From CAYRXM01 sp964428175 (lineage in GTDB: Bacteria > Chloroflexota > Anaerolineae > JAFGEY01): 37,188 nucleotides of DNA. Both the position numbers and the translations under genes were made by a program. Shown here piece after piece: positions 1-8,155 of this stretch; positions within the stretch are counted from its first letter, which is position 1, and every line of letters begins with the position of its first letter. The DNA lies in the NCBI GenBank assembly GCA_964428175.1, contig CAYRXM010000035.1, positions 1 to 37,188 on the forward strand, read 5' to 3'. The notes under the pieces were generated by a model. It had not been told where the DNA came from, did no database searches, and was given only the letters and a program-made list of their open reading frames with translations.

Positions 1-47
1 GAGATAATGAGCGGTGACTGGAGTTCAGACGTGTGCTCTTCCGATCT
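1..47 (+). other. Illumina i7-side adapter contamination
   Basis: Bases 14-47 match the Illumina TruSeq read-2 adapter ending in GCTCTTCCGATCT. Bases 1-5 (GAGAT) match the end of the P7 primer, and 6-13 (AATGAGCG) sit where the 8-base i7 index lies. From memory this index is the reverse complement of TruSeq HT D703. This is library sequence, not genome. It creates the spurious peptide VQTCALPI in one frame and a false N-terminus (MLFRS) on the PHP protein in another. Confidence 0.98.
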
Positions 48-875
48 GCATACTCGCCGGGCGACCTGCTGCGCCGCGCCGCCGATCAGGGTATGACCAC
101 CCTCGCTTTTGCCGATCACGACAATGTGCGCGGCGCGCGCGAAGCGCTGCCCATCGCCGCCGAATTGGGCCTGGAACTGATCCCGGCCATCGAAATCACC
201 AGCCGTTGGGATGACTGCGACACCCGCCAGGGCGACCGCGACATCGACGTGCTCGGCTACTGGATCGATCTGGACGATGCGGATTTCCAGGCCTTTGAAA
301 AAGACATCCTTGACGACATCCACGACCGCGCGGCCGAGTGCTGCGCGCGACTGACGCAGGAAGGCTATCCACTGACGGTGGCCGATCTGGCAGTCGAAAA
401 CCCGCGCTACGGCGGGCTGATGCAGATCGTGCAGGCCATACAGCGCAGAGGGCATACCGCCAGTTGGGAGGAAGCCGCCCCGCTCGTCTTTGAGCAGTGG
501 CACGAGACTCGCCTCAGCCGCCTGACGGTCGATCGGGCCATTGCCGAAATCCATCGCGCGGGCGGGGTAGCTGTTCTGGCCCACCCAACAGCGGTCATGT
601 GCGCCGGGCACTGGATCGACAAAGGGCAACTTGCCCAACTGGTCGAGATGGGGCTGGACGGCCTCGAAATCTACCACCGCCGGCTGGACGAACATGCCCG
701 CGCTTATTTCGGCGCGCTGGCCGGGCAGTTTGGCCTGCTGATCAGCGGCGGTTCGGATTTTCACGGCTGGTGGGAAGGCGATCTAGAGATCGGCACGCAG
801 CCCGTCAGCGGGGCAATGGTCGAAGCAATTCGCGCGCGTCACCTGGAACGAACGCGCACAACTGCCACCCGGTAA
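48..875 (+). CDS. PHP-domain phosphoesterase, 5'-truncated
   Basis: This is a metal-dependent phosphoesterase of the PHP superfamily, closest in look to the TrpH/YciV group (nucleoside 3',5'-bisphosphate phosphatase or RNase AM type). The visible segment has the family metal-site motifs: AFADHDN near the start, AIEIT, VLAHP in the middle, GLEIYH, and GGSDFHG near the C-terminus. The first motif (D-x-H-x-H-T) is missing because the contig is cut at base 48; everything upstream in frame is adapter. The reading frame is open across the junction, so an automatic caller would place a false GTG start at 33. The gene ends 27 bases before the MFS gene on the same strand, so the two are probably cotranscribed. 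The exact substrate cannot be read from the sequence. Confidence 0.85.
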   Translation, partial: AYSPGDLLRRAADQGMTTLAFADHDNVRGAREALPIAAELGLELIPAIEITSRWDDCDTRQGDRDIDVLGYWIDLDDADFQAFEKDILDDIHDRAAECCARLTQEGYPLTVADLAVENPRYGGLMQIVQAIQRRGHTASWEEAAPLVFEQWHETRLSRLTVDRAIAEIHRAGGVAVLAHPTAVMCAGHWIDKGQLAQLVEMGLDGLEIYHRRLDEHARAYFGALAGQFGLLISGGSDFHGWWEGDLEIGTQPVSGAMVEAIRARHLERTRTTATR

Positions 876-902
876 CACAAATTGTAGAGAGGAGGAAAGG
901 CA

Positions 903-2243
903 ATGCAATCTATGGACGAAAAAAAGCACAAAAAAGCCATTTGGGCCTGGGCGATGTATGACTGGGCCAACTCGGCCTTTATCACCACCATCGGCGCGGC
1001 AGTGCTGCCCACCTATTTTTTCAGCGTTTCTGCCGCCGGGCTGTCCGAGATTCAACAAAGCCGGGCCACGCAAATTTGGGGGCTGAGCACCTCGATTGCG
1101 GCGTTGATTGGGGCGGTGCTGGCGATCACCCTGGGCGCGATTGCCGATTACACGCGGGCTAAAAAGAAATTCCTCGGCTTTTTCGCTATCATGGGCATCG
1201 TCGCCTCATTGTTCATGGTCACGCTGGGGCGCGGCGGCTGGCTGTGGGCGGTCGTCCTCTATCTGTTCGGACGGCTCGGCTTTTCGGGGGCCAACGTCTT
1301 TTACGATTCGCTGCTGCCGCACGTGGCCCGCGAAGATGAGGCCGACCGTGTGTCGAGCATGGGCTATGCGCTGGGCTACCTGGGCGGCGGGCTGCTGCTG
1401 GCGGTCAACATTGCCATGATTATGCTCGCGCCAGATGGTGAATGGAACGGCGTCTCGTGGACCGAGTGGATGACGCGGCTGTCTTTTTTCAGCGTCGGCA
1501 TCTGGTGGCTGATCTTTTCCATCCCCATTTTCCGCCACGTGCCCGAACCGCCCGGCGTCGCCGTCGAGGGGCCGCGCATCAACCCGATCAAGGCCGGGAT
1601 GCAGCAGTTGGGGCGCACCATACGCGACATTGGCCGCTACAAGCAGGTGTTGATCTTTTTGTTCGCATTCTGGCTGTACAACGACGGCATCAGCACAATC
1701 ATCGATATGGCTACCATTTATGGGCAAGAGGTGTTTACCGCGCAGGGCATCGAAAACTCGACCATCCACCTGATCGCCGCGTTGTTGATCACCCAATTCG
1801 TCGGCTTTCCTTTTGCTTACCTCTTTGGTTGGATCGCTGGCAAGCTGGGCGCCAAACGTTCGATCATTCTCGGCCTGGGCTGGTACGCACTGATCTGCAT
1901 CGGCGGCTTTTTCATGACCGCCATTTGGCACTTTTACGCACTGGCGGTGGCGGTGGGTTTCGTGCAGGGCGGCACCCAGGCACTCAGCCGCTCGCTGTAC
2001 AGCTCGATGATCCCGCGCGTCAAGAGCGCCGAGTTTTTCAGCTTTTTCGACATCATGGGCAAGTTCTCGGCCATCCTTGGCCCGGCGCTGTTTGCGCTGG
2101 TCGGCCGCCTGTTTGGTCAGAGCCGCTACAGCATCGTCTCACTGATCATCTTTTTCGTAGTGGGGATCGTGCTGTTGTCGCGGGTAGACGTGCAAGAGGG
2201 CGTCCGCGTGGCCGATGAGGAAAACGCGGCGTTGGCCGCATGA
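903..2243 (+). CDS. MFS transporter, UMF1 (Atg22-like) family
   Basis: This is a polytopic inner-membrane protein of 446 residues with about 11-12 hydrophobic segments. The N-terminal signature MYDWANSAFITTI is typical of the UMF1/Atg22-like branch of the major facilitator superfamily. These proteins are thought to export amino acids or other small molecules, but no bacterial substrate is firmly known. A conserved loop after TM2-3 (DYTRAKKKFL) resembles MFS motif A. The ATG at 903 is chosen because AGGAGG at 890-895 sits 7 bases upstream; a second in-frame ATG at 912 is less well placed. The gene follows the PHP gene closely and converges on metG, with two hairpins between them. Confidence 0.88.
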   Translation: MQSMDEKKHKKAIWAWAMYDWANSAFITTIGAAVLPTYFFSVSAAGLSEIQQSRATQIWGLSTSIAALIGAVLAITLGAIADYTRAKKKFLGFFAIMGIVASLFMVTLGRGGWLWAVVLYLFGRLGFSGANVFYDSLLPHVAREDEADRVSSMGYALGYLGGGLLLAVNIAMIMLAPDGEWNGVSWTEWMTRLSFFSVGIWWLIFSIPIFRHVPEPPGVAVEGPRINPIKAGMQQLGRTIRDIGRYKQVLIFLFAFWLYNDGISTIIDMATIYGQEVFTAQGIENSTIHLIAALLITQFVGFPFAYLFGWIAGKLGAKRSIILGLGWYALICIGGFFMTAIWHFYALAVAVGFVQGGTQALSRSLYSSMIPRVKSAEFFSFFDIMGKFSAILGPALFALVGRLFGQSRYSIVSLIIFFVVGIVLLSRVDVQEGVRVADEENAALAA

Positions 2244-2267
2244 AAAAAGGCGGGCACAAGGCCCGCC
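2243..2267 (-). terminator. Rho-independent terminator for the metG strand
   Basis: A perfect 7-bp GC stem (GGCGGGC at 2249-2255, GCCCGCC at 2261-2267) has a 5-base loop. Read on the minus strand it is followed at once by six T residues (2248-2243), the classic intrinsic terminator shape. It lies 75 bases past the metG stop, at the end of the MFS gene. Confidence 0.75.
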
Positions 2268-2302
2268 ATGCATATGTGCTCATTGCAGTTGTTCAGCCAT
2301 AC

Positions 2303-2339
2303 CAAGCTCGCACCGACGGAGACCGTCGGTGCGAGCTTG
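2303..2339. terminator. Perfect 17-bp inverted repeat between convergent genes
   Basis: Bases 2303-2319 and 2323-2339 are exact reverse complements with a 3-base loop (AGA). The repeat lies 3 bases past the metG stop and 60 past the MFS stop. Position and stability fit a bidirectional transcription barrier. There is no T-run directly after it, so it may work together with the hairpin at 2249-2267, or it may be a small palindromic repeat. Confidence 0.65.
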
Positions 2340-2341
2340 TG

Positions 2342-4108
2342 CTAATGTCCCATCCGTGCGATTTCTTCGGCGGCGACGCTCTCGTCCAGCTTGGTGAACA
2401 GCGGGCGGGGTTCGCGCAGCGCCTGTCTGGGCGGGAGCTGGCTGGGCATCCAGCACTCGGTCAGCACGCCGGGATCGTAGCAGAGCGCGGTGTGGCTGCG
2501 TGTCGATTCCTCGAATGTGCCCACGTACTGCCGCCCGAACACGCTGCCCTCATAACCAAACATCTCGTGCAAGGCTTGCGATGAGAAAGGCAAAAAGGGC
2601 GCGAACAGCGTCTTGAGCGAATCGATGGCCCGCAGTGCGACGTACACGCTCGTCGCTGCGGCCTGCGGATCGCGCTTGATCGCAAACCAGGGCGCTTTGT
2701 CGTCCAGGTAGCGGTTGACCTCGCGGGCCAGATTCATCACCTCGCCCAGCGCGGCGCGGAACTTGCAGCCGTCAATCAGCGCGCCCACCCCGTCAAACCC
2801 CGCCTCGATCAAGCCCAGCAGCGCCCGGTCGGCCTCGTCCAATTCGCCCGGCCCGGGTACCTTGCCATCAAAGCGCTTGTACGAGAACGACAGCACCCGG
2901 TTGGCCAGGTTGCCCCAGGTGGCGACCAGTTCGTCGTTGTTGCGCTGCACAAACCCTTCCCAGGTGAAATCGGCATCCTTGCTCTCCGGCGCAATGGAGG
3001 TCAGATAGTAGCGCAGCGGATCGGGGTCATAGCGCTGCAAATAGTCGAGCACCCACACGGCCCAGTTGCGGCTGCCGCTGACCTTGCGGCTTTCTATGTT
3101 CAAAAATTCGTTGGCAGGCACATCATAGGGCAGGTTGAGCGGCGGTGCGCCGCCGTCGGCGTACAGGCGGTTGGCCCCGCTCAAGATGGCCGGCCAGATG
3201 ATGGTGTGAAAGGGGATGTTGTCCTTGCCGATGAAATAGACCGTCCGCGCCTCAGGGTTGTACCACCATTCCTGCCAGCGCTCCGGCGCGCCGCTGTTTT
3301 TGGCCCATTCAATCGCCGCCGAGAGATAGCCGATCACCGCCTCGAACCAGACATAGAGCGACTTGCCCTCCCACCCCTCCACCGGCACGGGGATGCCCCA
3401 CTCCAGGTCGCGGGTGATCGGGCGGGCCTGCAAATCGCGGGCCATGTTGCGCGAAAAATTGATCACCTGCGGCCGCCAGTGATCCTTGCCCTCATCCAGC
3501 CAGGCAATCAGCGGATCGGCCAGTTTGGGTAAATCCAGGTAATAGTGCGTCGTCTCGCGCACCTCGGGCACACTGCCATCGGTGCGCGAGCGCGGGTTGA
3601 TCAACTCGATTGCGTTGAGCAGCTTGCCGCAGGTTTCACATTGATCGCCGCGCGCGCCATCATAGCCGCAGTTGGGGCAAACACCTTCGACGTAGCGGTC
3701 GGGCAAAAAGCGCCCTTCCGAAACCGAATAGAGCTGCGCCTCGGTTTTGGTGATCAGGCAGCCGTTTTCGAGCAGGCGCAGAAACAACTGCTGGGCGACG
3801 TGGTGGTGGTTTTCGGTGTCGGTGTGGGTGAACAGGTCGTAGGCCAGCCCCATACGCTGGAACGTCTCCAGAAACTCGGCGTGGAAACGCTGGAACACTG
3901 CCATCGGCGTCGTGCCTTCCTCGCTGGCGCGCACGGTGATCGGTGTGCCATGCGAGTCCGAGCCGGAGACCATCAGCACATCGTTGCCCTTGAGGCGATG
4001 GTAACGGCTAAAGATGTCGGGCGGCAGGTCGGCGCCGGCCAGGTTGCCGACGTGAATCGAGGCGCTGGCATAGGGCCAGGCGACCGCGACCAGAATTTTT
4101 TCGCTCAT
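2342..4108 (-). CDS. metG: methionyl-tRNA synthetase
   Basis: This cytoplasmic class I aminoacyl-tRNA synthetase charges tRNA-Met. The protein has 588 residues. The HIGH element reads HVGN at residues 19-22 after AWPYASASI. A zinc knuckle with two CxxC pairs follows (CPNCGYDGARGDQCETCG), then the Rossmann core segment DNIPFHTIIWPAIL. The KMSKS element reads KVSGSRN, so its second Lys is Gly. There is no C-terminal EMAPII/Trbp111 tRNA-binding domain; the protein ends after the anticodon-binding helical domain. An open frame continues upstream to about 4408, but the ATG at 4108 is right because MSEKILVAVAWPYA is the family N-terminus and GAGGAG (4120-4115) lies just upstream. It sits 16 bases after the C69 peptidase gene. 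Confidence 0.95.
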   Translation of the reverse strand: MSEKILVAVAWPYASASIHVGNLAGADLPPDIFSRYHRLKGNDVLMVSGSDSHGTPITVRASEEGTTPMAVFQRFHAEFLETFQRMGLAYDLFTHTDTENHHHVAQQLFLRLLENGCLITKTEAQLYSVSEGRFLPDRYVEGVCPNCGYDGARGDQCETCGKLLNAIELINPRSRTDGSVPEVRETTHYYLDLPKLADPLIAWLDEGKDHWRPQVINFSRNMARDLQARPITRDLEWGIPVPVEGWEGKSLYVWFEAVIGYLSAAIEWAKNSGAPERWQEWWYNPEARTVYFIGKDNIPFHTIIWPAILSGANRLYADGGAPPLNLPYDVPANEFLNIESRKVSGSRNWAVWVLDYLQRYDPDPLRYYLTSIAPESKDADFTWEGFVQRNNDELVATWGNLANRVLSFSYKRFDGKVPGPGELDEADRALLGLIEAGFDGVGALIDGCKFRAALGEVMNLAREVNRYLDDKAPWFAIKRDPQAAATSVYVALRAIDSLKTLFAPFLPFSSQALHEMFGYEGSVFGRQYVGTFEESTRSHTALCYDPGVLTECWMPSQLPPRQALREPRPLFTKLDESVAAEEIARMGH

Positions 4109-4124
4109 AGTGTGCTCCTCACAA

Positions 4125-5471
4125 TCAAGTTGGGAAATTGCCAAGCAGGTTTTGCTTGTGCCAGAATTTGCGATGGGTGCGCGATGGCCTGCTCGTCGCC
4201 GGGACGGCAAGCACCTGCTCCGTCCAGCGGCGCGTGGCGCTGGCAGCACGGTCAAAACAGCGGCGGTCAAATTCGGCGAGCGCGGCCTCTCGCTCCGGCG
4301 CAGCAGCGCCTTGGATACGCCGGTATAGCGCTTCTTCCTGGGCCACAAACACCGCTTCAAGCTCATCTCGCTCGGCGGCATAAAGCGGCATGCGCGCCGC
4401 ATAATCATCGATCACCGCACGGTGCAGGCGCTCGTGCGCCCACCACAGCGAGGTTTCGTCATACACGCCGCCCGGCTGGCCCAGTTCCGGCGGCAGCGGC
4501 AGCAAGTGAAAGGGCTTGAACACCCCCGTACACGGCGCCGATGTAGCGGTCATCCAACAGGTGGGCATGCCGGCGCGCAGGTGGGCCACCAGCGAAGCCG
4601 TCGATTGGCTTTTGCGCACGAGCGGGCCGGCGGCGTGCATGCACACGCTCACCTTGCCTTTCGACGGGTTCCAGGCCGGGTGCTCGCCAGCGCGGCCATG
4701 ATCGCGCAGATAGTGCATCATGTCGATCACTGTAATTTTACCCCGCTCATCTTGCAAATGCCCGGCCGTGATGCTCTGGCGCAGGCGGCACTGGCTCAGG
4801 CGGGTGTAGAAAAAATCGGAATAACAGCGCGCAAAGCTGAAATCGGCGGCGCGCCGGCACCAGCCTTGTTCGATAGCATGTTCGACCAGGCCCGGCGAGG
4901 CAAGGTCCCAATCGCCGTCGATGGTGATGCCGTTCGAGATGCTGTAGGTGTCTTGTACCTGCCTGGCCGCCCAGTATTGGCCCGCCGTTTCCAGCACCCA
5001 CGCATCGCCCGGATCGGCGATCAAAAAGCTGTTGTGGTAGGTGAATTTCTTGTCGAACGGATCGCACCAGCCGCCCTGCCCGTGAACACCCAGCAGTCCG
5101 ACGATCACGTCCAGCGCGCGGCGCGCCGTTTCTGCGCGCTCCAGGGCCAGGCGGATCAGATCCATTCCCAACAGGCCGTTCGGGGCATACGGCTCTTTGG
5201 TGAACACGGCCTCATTGCCGATGACGACGCCAAACTCGTTGGCGCCCATTTCGCCGCCCCATATCCAAAACGGCCTGGAGAGCAGCACGGCAAACGTCTC
5301 GGCCACCTGAGGGACTTCGATGTGTGTGCATTTGACCGTCGGCTCACTGTGCCTGGTGCGCGGGATGTACACCGGCACCTGCGCCTCGTTGGGCGCACGG
5401 TCGCTGTTCTTGGCGAGCATCACACTGCCGTCAGCGGTCGAGTTTCCCAGGGCCACCAGTGTATCGCACAT
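4125..5471 (-). CDS. C69-family (secernin-like) peptidase
   Basis: This is a 448-residue Ntn-hydrolase related to secernins and peptidase family C69. The N-terminus MCDTLVALGNSTADGSVMLA places Cys at position 2, the expected nucleophile once Met is removed, followed by the family motif AKNSDR. Other recognisable stretches are WGGEMGANEFGVVIGNEAVF and the NSFLIADPGDAWVLET segment. There is no signal peptide, so it is probably cytoplasmic. A dipeptidase role is the usual annotation; activity on other amides is possible. AGGAGG lies just upstream of the ATG. It is 24 bases downstream of the RraA-like gene and 16 upstream of metG, so the three probably form one transcript. Confidence 0.85.
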   Translation of the reverse strand: MCDTLVALGNSTADGSVMLAKNSDRAPNEAQVPVYIPRTRHSEPTVKCTHIEVPQVAETFAVLLSRPFWIWGGEMGANEFGVVIGNEAVFTKEPYAPNGLLGMDLIRLALERAETARRALDVIVGLLGVHGQGGWCDPFDKKFTYHNSFLIADPGDAWVLETAGQYWAARQVQDTYSISNGITIDGDWDLASPGLVEHAIEQGWCRRAADFSFARCYSDFFYTRLSQCRLRQSITAGHLQDERGKITVIDMMHYLRDHGRAGEHPAWNPSKGKVSVCMHAAGPLVRKSQSTASLVAHLRAGMPTCWMTATSAPCTGVFKPFHLLPLPPELGQPGGVYDETSLWWAHERLHRAVIDDYAARMPLYAAERDELEAVFVAQEEALYRRIQGAAAPEREAALAEFDRRCFDRAASATRRWTEQVLAVPATSRPSRTHRKFWHKQNLLGNFPT

Positions 5472-5495
5472 AGCACACCTCCTGCCAAAATTGCC

Positions 5496-6266
5496 TCAGA
5501 GCACGCCGTAAATGCGGTACACCTCGTCGATGGGCATGCCGGCAGCCAGCGCCTCACGTTCCTCGTTTTCCTTGTCGAAAATGTCCTCCACGCGCAGCAG
5601 CACCTCATCGATGTATTTTTTGGGGATGAGCTGGACGCCGTCGTTGTCGCCAAAGATGAAATCGCCGGGCATCACCTTGACATAGTGGGTCAGGTGGCCG
5701 GGCAGGTAGATCGGCTTGTCGACCTCGGTGATGATCCAGCCGCCAAAGGCGTTGGGCCGCGTGCCGAATGAAAACATTGGAAAATCGGGCATTTTGAGCA
5801 CGTATTGGGTGTCGCGGCAGTTGCCGGCCAGCAGCATGCCCCGGCAGCCGTGCGCGTAGGCGAGCTGGCAGCTCATCTCGCCGAAATGGGCCGGCTGCAA
5901 GTCGTTGCCGCAGTCGAAACAGAGCACACTGCCCGGCGCCGATTCGGCGACGGCGCGCATCATGCGTTTTTGCGGGTGGCCGCCCTCGGCGGCCCACTTG
6001 TTCTCCATTTCTTCCTGCCAACCCTCAACAGCCCGGTAATCGATCTGTGAATGCAGTTTGATCGGTAGCGCGCGGCCCACCAACTGCATACCCTGGCGCA
6101 GCGGTTTAAAGCAGTCGCAAAAGACGGTGTCGAACACACCCAGGCTGGCCAGCGAGTCGGAGACTGCGCCGCCGTACCCGGCGCGGCGGTAGCGATCGAT
6201 GCGCTCCAGATCGGTGATGTCCAGGGTACGAATGTTGTTGTTGTCCCACTTGAAAGCTTCGCCCAT
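5496..6266 (-). CDS. RraA-like / HMG-CHA aldolase family protein
   Basis: The 256-residue protein belongs to the RraA-like fold (once called 'dimethylmenaquinone methyltransferase'). Visible motifs are AVSDSLASLGVFD, the swivelling-domain glycine region ending GNCRDTQ, and PGDFIFGDNDGVQLIP near the C-terminus. The RD pair followed by later acidic residues is shared by RraA-type RNase E regulators and class II pyruvate aldolases (HMG/CHA). With no RNase E evident, a metabolic aldolase or a non-catalytic role is equally possible. The ATG at 6266 has AAAGGA about 10 bases upstream; an in-frame start at 6329 would add 21 residues encoded by the repeat-like spacer and is rejected. Confidence 0.75.
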   Translation of the reverse strand: MGEAFKWDNNNIRTLDITDLERIDRYRRAGYGGAVSDSLASLGVFDTVFCDCFKPLRQGMQLVGRALPIKLHSQIDYRAVEGWQEEMENKWAAEGGHPQKRMMRAVAESAPGSVLCFDCGNDLQPAHFGEMSCQLAYAHGCRGMLLAGNCRDTQYVLKMPDFPMFSFGTRPNAFGGWIITEVDKPIYLPGHLTHYVKVMPGDFIFGDNDGVQLIPKKYIDEVLLRVEDIFDKENEEREALAAGMPIDEVYRIYGVL

Positions 6267-6310
6267 CGCACAGTATCCTTTCTGAGAATGATAACTGATT
6301 CCACTGAGAA

Positions 6311-6391
6311 AAGGGACGCTGATGAACACTGGCTAACGCTCACTGATAAAAAAATCAGCGTGCATCTGTGAAAATAAGTGTCCTATTTCTA
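6311..6391. repeat. AT-rich imperfect palindrome between rdgB-like and RraA-like genes
   Basis: The spacer 6267-6422 holds a long imperfect inverted repeat centred on an A-run: CTGAT (6343-6347), six A, ATCAG (6354-6358). Outer partly complementary arms run out to GGGAC (about 6313) and GTCC (about 6379). Repeated words such as CGCTGAT/ATCAGCG look like a dispersed intergenic palindrome. It could be a repeat unit or an RNA hairpin in the minus-strand transcript; it lacks the tail of a simple terminator. Confidence 0.55.
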
Positions 6392-6422
6392 GGGTCGTAT
6401 CTGATTTGGGCAGTGAACACCA

Positions 6423-7007
6423 TTATGAAACTAACCGTTCCCAAATTCCCCAGCGATCCCACTCGGCGGCAATCTCGGCGCGCGCCTGTTCGATATCGGC
6501 CTCGGGCGGGACCGCCACCGCCGACATCGGCGCGCCGCGCTCGATGGGCCGGACCGGCGCTTCGGCGATGTGGATGGGGCGGTAAAAGCGGCGCACGTGC
6601 TCGCCTCCATCGGGAGTGAGGATGGCCCAGGCGGCGACATAACGCGCCGTGCGTTGCTCGAAAGGCACGCCTTCGAGCCGCTTCAGCAGGTAGGCCAGCC
6701 AGGTTTCGTCGTCCACGTCGTCGGGAAAAAGGCCGTTCCATCGACGGGCCTGCAAGCCGGGTTCGCCGTCCAGCGCGTCGATCTCCAGCCCGGCGTCGTC
6801 GCCAAAGACCAGCGGCCATTGCGGGCTGTGAAAAATTCGCGCCTTGAGCAGCGCGTTTTCTTCCGGCGTGCGGCCATCTTCCGGCACCGGGTTGGTCAGT
6901 CCGGCTTCGGCCAGGGTCACGCATTCCAGGCCATGTTCGGCAAACAGGGGCGCAAAGATCCGCTTTTTGTAGGCGTTCCGGGTGGCAAAAAGGATGGTGT
7001 GGTTCAT
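6423..7007 (-). CDS. RdgB/HAM1-like NTP pyrophosphatase, divergent
   Basis: The 194-residue protein resembles the inosine/xanthosine triphosphate pyrophosphatases that clean the dNTP pool. The N-terminal half fits: ATRNAYKK for the substrate-binding loop, TPEENALLKA, and DDAGLEIDALDGEPGLQARRW in place of the usual DDSGL...PG motif. The C-terminal half does not show the family's GFGYDPIF segment or the K...SHR base-recognition motif, so specificity may differ. The ATG at 7007 overlaps the trpS stop in an ATGA quartet, so translation is coupled. A start at 7067 would read deep into trpS and is rejected. Confidence 0.7.
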   Translation of the reverse strand: MNHTILFATRNAYKKRIFAPLFAEHGLECVTLAEAGLTNPVPEDGRTPEENALLKARIFHSPQWPLVFGDDAGLEIDALDGEPGLQARRWNGLFPDDVDDETWLAYLLKRLEGVPFEQRTARYVAAWAILTPDGGEHVRRFYRPIHIAEAPVRPIERGAPMSAVAVPPEADIEQARAEIAAEWDRWGIWERLVS

Positions 7008-8071
7008 TTGGGCTGCTCTTGTTCCTTCTTGATCGCCTCGCGGGCCTTGCGCGAAATGCGGTTCCACGCGCCGGTGAGGCCCATGGCCTTTTTCATGGCC
7101 AGCAGCGTCTCTTCGGCGACCTGGGTCATCTCGAGCGTGCCTTCGTAAATCACCCGCTCGACATAGCCCGAACGGGCTTCGATCTGGGCGCGGCGCTCGC
7201 GCATGGGGTCGAGAAATTGGTTGATCGCCGCGGTCAGTTTTTCTTTGACCTCCACGTCGCCGACCTGACCGGCGCGGTAGCGTGTCTTGAGATCTTGAAC
7301 TTCGGCCTTGTTCGGGTTGAACGTGTCGTGATAGATGAACACCGGATTGCCTTCGACCGTGCCGGGGATGTCGGCGCGGATGCGCTTGGGGTCGGTGTAC
7401 ATGCCGAACACTTTTTGGCGCACCGTTTTGGCGTCATCGCTGAGCAAGATGGCGTTGCCCAGGCTCTTACTCATCTTGGCCTGACCGTCGGTGCCGACCA
7501 GTGTGCCGATGTCGGGCACCATCACGTCGGGGATGGGGAACACCTCACCGTAAAGATAGTTGAAACGGCGGGCGATCTCGCGGGTGATCTCGACGTGGGC
7601 CTCGTTGTCCTTGCCCACCGGCACCAGGTGCGCGCGCGGCATCAAAATGTCGGCGGCTTGCAGCACCGGGTAGCCGAGCAGGCCAAAGGGCATCGCTTCC
7701 TCGTCGATTTGGGCGGCGCGGGCCATATCCTTGATGCTGGGCAGGCGGCTCAAGCGGGGCACGGTCACAAGCATCTCGAAAAAGAGGTTCATCTCGTACA
7801 CGGCGTGTACCGCCGATTGCAGGTAAATGGTCGCTTTGGCCGGGTCGATGCCCACGGCGAGGTAATCGAGCACCATGTCGTAGACGTTTGTGCGCAGCGC
7901 GTCGATGTGCTCTTTTTCCGGTTTGGTGGTCAGCATGTGCAGGTCGGCGACAATGATGTAGCATTTGTATTCGTCTTGCAAGCGTACACGCTCCTTGAGG
8001 CTGCCAATATAGTGCCCCAGGTGCAGTTGGCCGGTGGGCCGGTCGCCGGTGAGGATGCGTTTCTTCTCCAT
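7004..8071 (-). CDS. trpS: tryptophanyl-tRNA synthetase
   Basis: This class I synthetase charges tRNA-Trp in the cytoplasm. The protein has 355 residues, normal for bacterial TrpRS. The ATP-binding HIGH motif is HLGH at 17-20 within GDRPTGQLHLGHY, and a perfect KMSKS (AKMSKSLGN) lies near residue 200. The segment GYPVLQAADIL is also typical. The ATG at 8071 is preferred because MEKKRILTGDRPTG is the family N-terminus and AGGGAG lies just upstream; the in-frame extension to 8131 crosses a good promoter. The gene is the first of a short unit with the RdgB-like gene. Confidence 0.96.
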   Translation of the reverse strand: MEKKRILTGDRPTGQLHLGHYIGSLKERVRLQDEYKCYIIVADLHMLTTKPEKEHIDALRTNVYDMVLDYLAVGIDPAKATIYLQSAVHAVYEMNLFFEMLVTVPRLSRLPSIKDMARAAQIDEEAMPFGLLGYPVLQAADILMPRAHLVPVGKDNEAHVEITREIARRFNYLYGEVFPIPDVMVPDIGTLVGTDGQAKMSKSLGNAILLSDDAKTVRQKVFGMYTDPKRIRADIPGTVEGNPVFIYHDTFNPNKAEVQDLKTRYRAGQVGDVEVKEKLTAAINQFLDPMRERRAQIEARSGYVERVIYEGTLEMTQVAEETLLAMKKAMGLTGAWNRISRKAREAIKKEQEQPK

Positions 8072-8102
8072 AGCTTCTCCCTTGAGGTGGTGTGATGGGG
8101 GA

Positions 8103-8131
8103 ATTTTACACCAGACAGGAGGATTGCGCAA
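8103..8131 (-). promoter_or_regulatory. sigma70-type promoter for trpS
   Basis: On the minus strand TTGCGC (8131-8126), a 17-base spacer, and TAAAAT (8108-8103) stand about 32 bases before the trpS ATG. Spacing is ideal and the -10 matches five of six positions. Confidence 0.55.
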
Positions 8132-8155
8132 TTGGGGGATAAATCTGGAGCATAG

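Noticed and set aside
14..214. Small open frame beginning MTGVQTCALPI
   Set aside because: It starts inside the adapter and runs in another frame over the PHP gene.
4109..4408. 100-residue N-terminal extension of MetRS
   Set aside because: It lacks homology to MetRS, lies over the C69 gene, and the ATG at 4108 has the ribosome site and the family N-terminus.
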